From Planctomycetaceae bacterium (lineage in GTDB: Bacteria > Planctomycetota > Planctomycetia > Planctomycetales > Planctomycetaceae): 5,388 nt of DNA. Within the stretch, counting starts at the first letter, position 1, and the number at the start of each line of letters is the position of its first letter. The translations under genes and the position numbers were made by a program. This document shows, in pieces, positions 1 through 5,388 of this stretch. Under the pieces are notes generated by a model. The model was given only the letters and a program-made list of their open reading frames with translations, did no database searches and was not told where the DNA came from. The stretch is taken from NCBI GenBank assembly GCA_020426065.1, contig JAGQQT010000310.1, positions 1 to 5,388 on the forward strand. The letters are read 5' to 3'.

Positions 1-3000
1 TGGGAACTTCATCTTCAGAGGCATCAAATTCCTCGTTCGAAAGCTCTTCACGCTGACTCTTCAGTAATTCGTTTAACTGCTGGTCAATATTATTCAACGC
101 TCCCTGCGTGTCATACCACCAGTCAGGTGACCAGATTCGCAGAATTTCCCAGCCCAATCCTCGTAAAACCTGCTCCCGGATTTTATCTCGGTCCCTGGCC
201 GTGGCCGAGCGATGATAAGTGGCCCCGTCACATTCGATACCCGCCAAAAAAGTATCTGGTTTATCAGGATGCACAATTCCCAGATCCACACGGAATGCTG
301 AAACGCCGATCTGCGGTACCACCTGCCAGCCGAGCTTTGATAGTGCACCGGCAACGGCTTCTTCAAAGGGAGATTCGAATTCACCGACGGATTTGTTCTG
401 AGATGCTGTCAGAGCGGAAGTTCCTCTCTGGGCATACTGCAGAAAAGCTTTGAGATCGGGCACACCCTTATATTTTACTTTTTCGACCTTCAATTTATCG
501 GGCAAAAATGAGCTGTAGACAATCAATTCCTGGCGGGCTCGAGTCACTGCGACATTGAGTCGTCGTTCTCCCCCCTGTAAGTTTAAGGGGCCAAAACTGG
601 CTCCTGGATCTCCGGTTGCTCGACGTTCCCTGTCTGGACCATAAGTGATTGAGAACAGCATCACATCCCGCTCATCTCCCTGCACATTTTCGAGATTTTT
701 TACGACGGTAGGCTCGATACGGGCATCATCAAAGAACCATTCCAGTTCTGGTGACAGGCGAAGTTCTGCATCAAAATAGTCCTGAATCAGGGATTGCTGT
801 TGGCTATTAAATGTGATAACTCCAAGGGTTGGACGATTTTCTTCTGGAAGTGGAAGCCATGATTTCATTTTCTCTACGGCATCTTTCACCAGCCGTTTTG
901 CTTCCGTTGGATTCGTCCGACTTTTTCCCCTGTCATAAATAGCATCTGGTAAATGAACAAGAGAGACGGCCTGGTCTGCGGTCGCTGTTGAAGGGAATGT
1001 GACCAGTTCATTGTCGTAGTATTCCCAGTTGGAAAACGCGATCAATGATTCGTGTTTGCTACGATAGTGCCAGTTCAGACGTCGGACCGGCAATCCGGAT
1101 GCAATTGCTTCATCCAGGATACTTTCCAGGTCACGTTCGTAGTCCTGTATTTCCTCATCGTCATCCAATTCTGCCCGCCCGAAGAAGTTTGTGGGAGGAA
1201 GCTGTTTCGGGTCACCAACAATAATCGTCTGGCGACCGCGGGCAATTGCTCCGATCGCATCCCATGTTGTGATCTGGGAGGCTTCGTCAAAGATTACAAC
1301 ATCAAACGGTTGTTGTTCCGCTGGCAGGTATTGTGCAATGGAGAGAGGAGACATCAGCAGGCAGGGGGCCAGCTTGTTGAAGACCCCTGGCATGCCTTCA
1401 ATGACTTCGCGAATGGATTTACTCGGTCGTTTGAGATTCATTTGATGACGTAGTAGTCCCAGTTCCGAATTTCGTGGGACTTTATCAGGAATGGGGAGAC
1501 TGTGAGTCATCGTTGCATTGATATAGGCAGCTGCTTCCAGTCGGGCCTGTTCATCGAGTTCCCGAAATTCGGTGATCGCATCTTCATGAAGATATCGCTG
1601 AAACTTTCGTAGAATTTCACTCTCGTCAATTGCCAACGGAAACCACCACCGGACAAAAGCCAGTTCGAATGCAGGAGAAAGCTGCTTTACTGAAAGTGCC
1701 CCTGCTTGAAGTTGCTCGACAAAGGGTTGTAATCCCATGGCTATTGCCTGTTGTCGGCTCTCGGTCCAGGCTGTCCACCGTTTCAGCTCCACTCGATGCT
1801 TTTGGATACCGGCCACGATTTCCAGCAAGAATTCGAGGTGATGATCGGTACTCGGAATACTCTGGTGACCACCAGATAACGTCAGAAACTGATTCAGGGA
1901 CTCTGTAAATGCTGAGTAGTCCGATTGAAACTTGTCCGCCGTTTTCAACAAAGTGTGAGTAGCATTTTCCTGAATGATCACTGGTGAGATTTTGGAGGAG
2001 ATCTTTTCCAATGAGCCCATTGCTTTGCCAAGTTCAATAATGTTCTGGCGAACCTGGCTGGCTCTTTTCAAGTAGGCCTTCACACTCTCAAGATCTGTTT
2101 CGAATCCCTTCCAGCCGGGAAGTTGATTCGATAAATCTGGTTCAGAATATTGTTCTGAACAGTGTTGCATTTTTCGCAATAGAGCGAGATCTCGAGCAGG
2201 ATCCACCTGGCCACTTACCGCATAAGTTTGCAGTATCTTGATGACAGATCGCTTGGCAAAATAGGAAAATGGCCAGATGCTGGCAGAAGCTTTTCTCCAA
2301 TTGAGATCCAGCTCATCAACTGGTATCCGCCCCAGATTGACTTCATCATATTGTGCACTGAGAGAATCCCGAGTCTTCCGATACGCCTGGATTTCCTTTG
2401 CCGCTGATGCATATTGTTCGGGTAGTTTTGAGAATTTCTTGTCAAAAATTACACGGTAGCTCTCTTCTGCTGATGACTTCAAAAGATGTGAGAGATTGCT
2501 CAGCTTCTCAAGTAGATCTGAAGAACAGTCTTCGAGATCTTCAAAGCCAACACCGGTTGCAAATTCCTTAAGAGAATGTTTGAGTGTCTCACATCTCTCA
2601 TGCAGATTGGCACAACTGCTGAGTAATTGATTCTCCCAGGCAGCAGACCACTGTCCGATTTCAATCAATTGCAATACAGGATTCGGAGTGATGGCCAGAA
2701 AATTCAGTTCGAGACCTTTCACCGTCTCTGTGAGAGTCTGATACCTTGATTTATCAATTCGCAGTGTGTGTGGCCAGCCAAGTTTGGGGGCTGGGAGATC
2801 CTTGTTTTTTACGAAGACCCCCATCGCCTGAAAGACCGACCAGCCAGATTCATGCTCTTGATGTAAATCTCGGACATATTGATTGAGCTCATCGCGTCGT
2901 ACCTGCAGGCGTTCATTGATTTTCACCCAGTTGTTCGTCTGCTTTTTCAAACCTGAGTCCCAGGAGATTTTCATCTGCTCCAGGAACTGGCGTCGCTCAG

Positions 3001-5293
3001 CTTTATTGGAGTGTAGCTCCAGGCAGACATTTCCCAGACCATGCTGGCACAGTCTACGGTAGACGACATCCAGAGCCGCAGTTTTTTCAGCAACAAATAA
3101 CACGGATTTTCCCGTGACCAGACACTGAGCAATCATGTTGGCAATTGTCTGGCTTTTTCCGGTTCCTGGGGGGCCAATCAGTACAAAGTCATGGCCTTCC
3201 GAAGCCGCCATGATTGCTGCCAACTGGGAGGAATCTGCCGAGAGAGGATGGACCAGTTCGGAGGAAGGGAATCGATGATCTATCTGTTCCGGTTCAGGGA
3301 TAGGACGATTCGTTGGTGATTCGAAAACTTTGTCTGGATCACGAATTAAATGACGAACAACTCGATTTTCTTCCAGGTGAGCTGTCCGATCGACCAGATC
3401 CTTCCACATCAGATACTTGGAAAAGGAAAACGTGGAGAGGGCAGTTTCGTCCACCACTTCAAATCCAGGAATCTCGCGGATTTCCGCACGCATTTTCTGG
3501 AGTACTTTGGGGACATCAATTCCACTCTGATCACGTGGAAGATTGTTTTCCAGATTTGAGATATCGCGGGCAAAATCTTTCTTGAGCAATTGCACGAGAG
3601 TCGAATTGAACCGAACTTCATCCTCATGGTGCTTAATTTTGAATGGAGATATGGCACTTTTGCGTTCCAGTTTGACTGGAACCAGCAGGATGGGAGCTCG
3701 ATAGGAATTCGCATCGCTCGCGTTCCGCTTCCATTTGAGGAATCCGACAGCCAGATAGAGAGTATTCGAGCCTCCCTCGGCCAGGTCGTTACGAGCTGTC
3801 CGGTACAGGTTGGTTAATCGTGAATCCAGGTCGAGTTTCGTCAGTGGAGAAGTGAGTTCGTTTCTTTCCAGAGCTGACAATGCGAATTCCAGATTGAGAT
3901 CCTTGCCTGTTTTCTGAAAGTGCAGAGATTCATCACGATCTCCCATCGGATTGGAATCAGGCAAGGAAGTAACCTGGATTGATTTATTGTCAGCCAGTTT
4001 ATCCTCCAATAATGGAAGATTTGGGCAAACAAACGGAATCGTCTGCTTGCTGGGGCGAAAATTCAGCAAACGATTTCTCAGGGAAAGGTCGAGCAGCTTT
4101 GTTTGCCAGCGTTCGACTCGCCCCTGAGGCGTCGTCGGCTTCTGCTCGACTTCTTCCACTGGCATGTCATCAAAAGAAGGCAGGGGAGGTAATGGGACAG
4201 CGACCTTCTGCTCCTCAGATGAGAAAGTTGCCGGTTCCTTTTCGATATCTGATTTCAGTGGCCGGATCTGTGACATACGAGCCCGAGAGATATCGATCGC
4301 ACCTATAAATTCATCGTCAACGGATTCGCGAGTTTTATGTTTCCCAGTTTGAATGGCTTCATTGAAGCTGACCAGCGGTTTTGAGGTGATGAGTGTTGTC
4401 TCGAATGTCATTAATTCATTCGCAGAGAGAGCTTTGCGAATTTCTGTCGGATCCGTCTCGATCAAATTGTTGAATCTGGTATCTGTTAACCAAAAGCCAG
4501 CAAAACAGTGGCCCTCAACAAGGATGAGAATGGGATTGATGTGTATCGCTTCCAGGGCTGCTGCAAACAAAAGACTGGTGTCCAGGCAGGTTGCGAGTCC
4601 ATCACTGAGAATTTTTGTGGGTTGACGTATTTTCTGGCCATCATGCTCAAAACTTTTCGGAGGATTACTGTATGTCAGACCTTCCTCTGAAAGTGAACTC
4701 CAGATCGCTGCTGCCTGGATAAAAACCCGCTTGGGATCGTGTCCTTGATAACCTTCGAGAGAATCCTTATGACCCGAGCGAGCCAATATCTGGGATGCGT
4801 TTTTGAGAATCCTGGCAACGGCAGGGTCATTCGGTGTCACAAACGCTGCTAGTAGTTCGGGGGTTTCGCGAAAACCGGACCATTCATCTCGAGCCAGGAT
4901 GCGGACTTCAGCATTCTGGTAAGCTATCTTTTGACCGTCATGGATCAGCTGAAAAGTGACCTGACTACGTTCGGCTTCATTTAAGTTATTGACATATGCT
5001 TTATCAATTTCGACATCAAGGTCTCGAATTTTCACACTTTCATGGGGAGCCAATTGCTCAATGTTCCATGTTTTGACCTGCAGAAATGCCGGCTCAGAAT
5101 ACATCGTGAGTCGCAAGTCACGGTACAGGTTGGAAGTGGGATTCCTCAGCTCAAGTGACTTGAGAAATGGAACAGAGTTTTGAAGTGATGCGTAATTGAT
5201 GCACTGAGACAGCGAGGCATCCAGTGTGACTAGCGGATCAGGAGTGCTTCCAGCAGTCTCATTTTCACCCAGTGAAATGTGGGAAAAGTCCAT
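1..5293 (-). CDS. Giant DUF4011 / superfamily 1 helicase / Vsr-like endonuclease protein with N-terminal transglutaminase-like module (3' end beyond window)
   Basis: Reading the minus strand from the ATG at 5291-5293 gives 1764 codons with no stop, running off the left edge. The start is well fixed: an in-frame TGA lies at 5315-5317, no ATG, GTG or TTG occurs between it and this ATG, and a GGAAGAG site sits 5 bases upstream. Visible domains by residue are: beta-rich region about 65-137; transglutaminase-like 138-305 (C236, H262); linker 345-390; DUF4011 390-660; helicase Walker A GPPGTGKS at 707-714, Walker B VVIFDEASQ at 1332-1340, GDPKQLPPT at 1360-1368, and arginine-finger motif GGERRLNVAVTRAR at 1574-1587; Vsr/MTES_1575 nuclease 1635-1728. 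Family members usually end in DUF3320, which is not visible, so the full protein is probably above 1800 residues. The DUF4011-helicase-Vsr layout is that of the antiphage candidate I recall as Hhe; defence is inferred from architecture only. No frameshift or lost catalytic motif is seen. The protein is probably cytoplasmic, with no signal peptide or membrane segment. Confidence 0.96.
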   Translation of the reverse strand, partial: MDFSHISLGENETAGSTPDPLVTLDASLSQCINYASLQNSVPFLKSLELRNPTSNLYRDLRLTMYSEPAFLQVKTWNIEQLAPHESVKIRDLDVEIDKAYVNNLNEAERSQVTFQLIHDGQKIAYQNAEVRILARDEWSGFRETPELLAAFVTPNDPAVARILKNASQILARSGHKDSLEGYQGHDPKRVFIQAAAIWSSLSEEGLTYSNPPKSFEHDGQKIRQPTKILSDGLATCLDTSLLFAAALEAIHINPILILVEGHCFAGFWLTDTRFNNLIETDPTEIRKALSANELMTFETTLITSKPLVSFNEAIQTGKHKTRESVDDEFIGAIDISRARMSQIRPLKSDIEKEPATFSSEEQKVAVPLPPLPSFDDMPVEEVEQKPTTPQGRVERWQTKLLDLSLRNRLLNFRPSKQTIPFVCPNLPLLEDKLADNKSIQVTSLPDSNPMGDRDESLHFQKTGKDLNLEFALSALERNELTSPLTKLDLDSRLTNLYRTARNDLAEGGSNTLYLAVGFLKWKRNASDANSYRAPILLVPVKLERKSAISPFKIKHHEDEVRFNSTLVQLLKKDFARDISNLENNLPRDQSGIDVPKVLQKMRAEIREIPGFEVVDETALSTFSFSKYLMWKDLVDRTAHLEENRVVRHLIRDPDKVFESPTNRPIPEPEQIDHRFPSSELVHPLSADSSQLAAIMAASEGHDFVLIGPPGTGKSQTIANMIAQCLVTGKSVLFVAEKTAALDVVYRRLCQHGLGNVCLELHSNKAERRQFLEQMKISWDSGLKKQTNNWVKINERLQVRRDELNQYVRDLHQEHESGWSVFQAMGVFVKNKDLPAPKLGWPHTLRIDKSRYQTLTETVKGLELNFLAITPNPVLQLIEIGQWSAAWENQLLSSCANLHERCETLKHSLKEFATGVGFEDLEDCSSDLLEKLSNLSHLLKSSAEESYRVIFDKKFSKLPEQYASAAKEIQAYRKTRDSLSAQYDEVNLGRIPVDELDLNWRKASASIWPFSYFAKRSVIKILQTYAVSGQVDPARDLALLRKMQHCSEQYSEPDLSNQLPGWKGFETDLESVKAYLKRASQVRQNIIELGKAMGSLEKISSKISPVIIQENATHTLLKTADKFQSDYSAFTESLNQFLTLSGGHQSIPSTDHHLEFLLEIVAGIQKHRVELKRWTAWTESRQQAIAMGLQPFVEQLQAGALSVKQLSPAFELAFVRWWFPLAIDESEILRKFQRYLHEDAITEFRELDEQARLEAAAYINATMTHSLPIPDKVPRNSELGLLRHQMNLKRPSKSIREVIEGMPGVFNKLAPCLLMSPLSIAQYLPAEQQPFDVVIFDEASQITTWDAIGAIARGRQTIIVGDPKQLPPTNFFGRAELDDDEEIQDYERDLESILDEAIASGLPVRRLNWHYRSKHESLIAFSNWEYYDNELVTFPSTATADQAVSLVHLPDAIYDRGKSRTNPTEAKRLVKDAVEKMKSWLPLPEENRPTLGVITFNSQQQSLIQDYFDAELRLSPELEWFFDDARIEPTVVKNLENVQGDERDVMLFSITYGPDRERRATGDPGASFGPLNLQGGERRLNVAVTRARQELIVYSSFLPDKLKVEKVKYKGVPDLKAFLQYAQRGTSALTASQNKSVGEFESPFEEAVAGALSKLGWQVVPQIGVSAFRVDLGIVHPDKPDTFLAGIECDGATYHRSATARDRDKIREQVLRGLGWEILRIWSPDWWYDTQGALNNIDQQLNELLKSQREELSNEEFDASEDEVP
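110..391 (-). other. Protein region: Vsr/MTES_1575-type endonuclease domain (residues about 1635-1728)
   Basis: The block FESPFEEAVAGALSKLGW (1639-1656) starts the domain. VPQIGVSAFRVDLGIVHPD (1659-1677) follows with candidate metal ligand D1670. Then comes AGIECDGATYH (1684-1694) with E1687, D1689 and H1694 near, and finally the QVLRGLGWEILRIWSPDWW segment (1708-1726). This is the restriction-endonuclease-like fold seen in Vsr and in the MTES_1575 family at the end of DUF4011 helicases. The acidic and histidine residues expected for catalysis are kept. Target and cleavage type cannot be told from sequence. Confidence 0.87.
518..1393 (-). other. Protein region: superfamily 1 helicase motifs II to VI (residues about 1301-1592)
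   Basis: The segment PCLLMSPLSIAQYLP (1310-1324) leads into Walker B, VVIFDEASQ (1332-1340), where D1336 and E1337 coordinate magnesium and activate water. Motif III is GDPKQLPPT (1360-1368). The motif IV region is LNWHYRSKHESLIAFSN (1406-1422). TLGVITFNSQQQSLI (1489-1503) and VKNLENVQGDERDV (1531-1544) form motif V. GGERRLNVAVTRAR (1574-1587) supplies the arginine finger. All key residues are present, so an active ATP-dependent translocase or helicase is expected. Confidence 0.94.
1394..2998 (-). other. Protein region: long helical insertion inside the helicase core (residues about 766-1300)
   Basis: Between motif Ia and Walker B lie roughly 535-560 residues of mostly polar, Glu, Lys, Gln and Leu-rich sequence that reads as long helices, probably partly coiled coil. 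Short blocks I associate with this family interrupt it: SIWPFSYFAKRSVIKILQTY (1005-1024), ELAFVRWWFPLAIDE (1210-1224) and HEDAITEFRELD (1236-1247). The insertion is therefore a family trait and not foreign DNA. Its job may be DNA gripping, dimerisation or holding the nuclease, but no enzyme motif is visible in it. Confidence 0.75.
2999..3241 (-). other. Protein region: superfamily 1 helicase motifs Q, I and Ia (residues 685-765)
   Basis: SADSSQLAAI (685-694) occupies the place of the Q-type adenine-recognition motif. The Walker A loop is GPPGTGKSQT (707-716), with K713 and S714 expected to bind ATP phosphates and magnesium. The Ia block VLFVAEKTAALDVV (731-744) follows. The sequence is typical of the Upf1/COG1112-like branch of superfamily 1 and appears fully functional. 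Confidence 0.93.
3314..4126 (-). other. Protein region: DUF4011 domain (residues about 390-660)
   Basis: The domain opens with the characteristic RVERWQTKLLDLSLRNRLLN (392-411). It contains the strand-rich YRAPILLVPVKLER (531-544) and ends with the FSFSKYLMWKDLVDR segment (622-636) just before the helicase. These three blocks are the recognisable marks of DUF4011, a domain found almost only N-terminal to COG1112-type superfamily 1 helicases. Its biochemical role is not established to my knowledge. Confidence 0.85.
4127..4378 (-). other. Protein region: linker between transglutaminase-like part and DUF4011 (residues about 306-389)
   Basis: The first half holds GAIDISRARMSQIRPL (331-346), a short segment I associate with the end of the N-terminal unit in this family. 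Residues 347-389 are then rich in Glu, Ser and Pro (for example VPLPPLPSF at 366-374) and look disordered. This suggests a flexible hinge joining the N-terminal sensor-like half to the helicase half. Confidence 0.5.
4379..4882 (-). other. Protein region: transglutaminase-like (papain-fold) module (residues about 138-305)
   Basis: The segment begins with PELLAAFVTPNDP (145-157). It continues through GLTYSNPPKSF (205-215) and GQKIRQP (219-225) to ATCLDTSLLFAAALEA (234-249), then INPILILVEGHCFAGFWL (252-269). A cysteine at the head of a helix, a histidine in GH about 26 residues later, and an acidic residue shortly after (C236, H262, D271) is the layout of transglutaminase-like cysteine enzymes. 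The following FETTLITS (297-304) closes the fold. Such domains act as peptidases or amide-transfer enzymes, or have lost activity. Here Cys and His are present, so activity is possible. The substrate is unknown. The assignment rests on motif pattern only. Confidence 0.65.
4883..5101 (-). other. Protein region: beta-rich N-terminal domain (residues about 65-137)
   Basis: Alternating hydrophobic and polar residues suggest beta strands in a sandwich-like domain. Examples are the stretches around FLQVKTWNIEQL (70-81), VKIRDLDVEI (87-96) and QVTFQLIHDG (110-119). It ends at LARDEWSG (133-140), where the next domain starts. From memory, DUF4011-type giant helicases often carry a similar segment just before the transglutaminase-like part. 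Residues 1-64 ahead of it are not recognisable. A role in binding a partner or trigger is possible but is inference only. Confidence 0.5.
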
Positions 5294-5388
5294 AATTGCT
5301 CTTCCAGGTGCGAATCAATAGTTGCTTGCCAGAATCGACGTGTAGTTTTTACCATCAATTGAGTCAGGGGCAGGACACTTTCTGATAC
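5230..5388 (-). other. Upstream stretch: possible 3' end of another gene overlapping the helicase start
   Basis: From the right edge one minus-strand frame stays open for 52 codons and ends at a TAG (5230-5232). It would overlap the helicase by 64 bases in a different frame. The peptide ends in MRLLEALLIR and resembles nothing I know. An open frame of this length can arise by chance, and the overlap is longer than usual, so a true upstream gene is doubtful. If real, the helicase would be translationally coupled to it. No clear promoter is visible in 5294-5388; one could lie further upstream, outside the window. Confidence 0.25.
5299..5305 (-). promoter_or_regulatory. Ribosome binding site of the giant helicase gene
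   Basis: On the minus strand GGAAGAG is followed by 5 bases (CAATT) and the ATG. It is a moderate Shine-Dalgarno match at acceptable spacing and supports the chosen start. Confidence 0.6.

Noticed and set aside
94..384. Minus-strand frames at 94-384, 1075-1290, 2215-2445, 3409-3714 and 3841-4032
   Set aside because: They are out of frame with the giant gene, whose own frame at these places encodes recognisable nuclease, helicase or DUF4011 motifs.
127..453. Plus-strand open frames of 60-133 codons here and at 219-401, 1052-1453, 1630-1908, 2277-2459, 3313-3585, 3590-3817, 3979-4308, 4353-4690 and 4989-5183
   Set aside because: All lie antisense to the continuous conserved minus-strand frame. 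Their peptides show no domain signal and they lack a consistent start context.
2140..2160. Perfect inverted repeat GTTCAGAA - TATTG - TTCTGAAC, resembling a hairpin or an SOS-box-like palindrome
   Set aside because: It lies deep inside the coding frame, where it encodes part of a Ser-Glu-Gln-Tyr-Ser-Glu stretch. There is no T-run or promoter next to it, so it is most likely a by-product of the codons.
1..5388. Possible frameshift or pseudogene, suggested by the many short frames and no obvious long one
   Set aside because: Direct translation from 5293 to the left edge shows no stop codon and an unbroken order of conserved motifs, so the gene is intact within the window.

Overview
The window is almost entirely one very large gene on the minus strand. 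I translated the strand line by line. A single reading frame runs from an ATG at 5293 down to the left edge without a stop, giving 1764 codons with the 3' end outside the window. It encodes a giant multidomain protein. In order these are a beta-rich N-terminal part, a transglutaminase-like Cys-His module, a DUF4011 region, a superfamily 1 helicase of the COG1112 type with all main motifs intact and a helical insertion of about 540 residues, and a Vsr/MTES_1575-type endonuclease domain. A C-terminal DUF3320 domain would be expected next but lies beyond position 1.

Region by region: 5294-5388 is upstream sequence with the ribosome binding site, and possibly the 3' end of another gene that overlaps the start. 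4883-5293 holds the N-terminus and beta-rich part. 4379-4882 is the transglutaminase-like module and 4127-4378 a linker. 3314-4126 is DUF4011. 2999-3241 holds helicase motifs I and Ia, 1394-2998 the helical insertion, and 518-1393 helicase motifs II to VI. 110-391 is the nuclease, and 1-109 is an acidic tail leading toward the missing C-terminus. All plus-strand reading frames are shadows of this gene. I saw no RNA gene, CRISPR array or insertion sequence.

The DUF4011-helicase-Vsr order matches the single-gene antiphage candidate I recall as Hhe from large defence-gene surveys. The likely role is therefore nucleic-acid surveillance in which ATP-driven translocation is coupled to DNA cleavage. 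The role of the transglutaminase-like part is not known to me. This is inference from architecture, and nothing else in the window tests it.

The organism cannot be fixed from one gene. The moderate GC content (roughly half, estimated by eye), the weak Shine-Dalgarno site and the general feel of the protein suggest a Planctomycetota bacterium of the Gimesia/Rubinisphaera kind, with low confidence.
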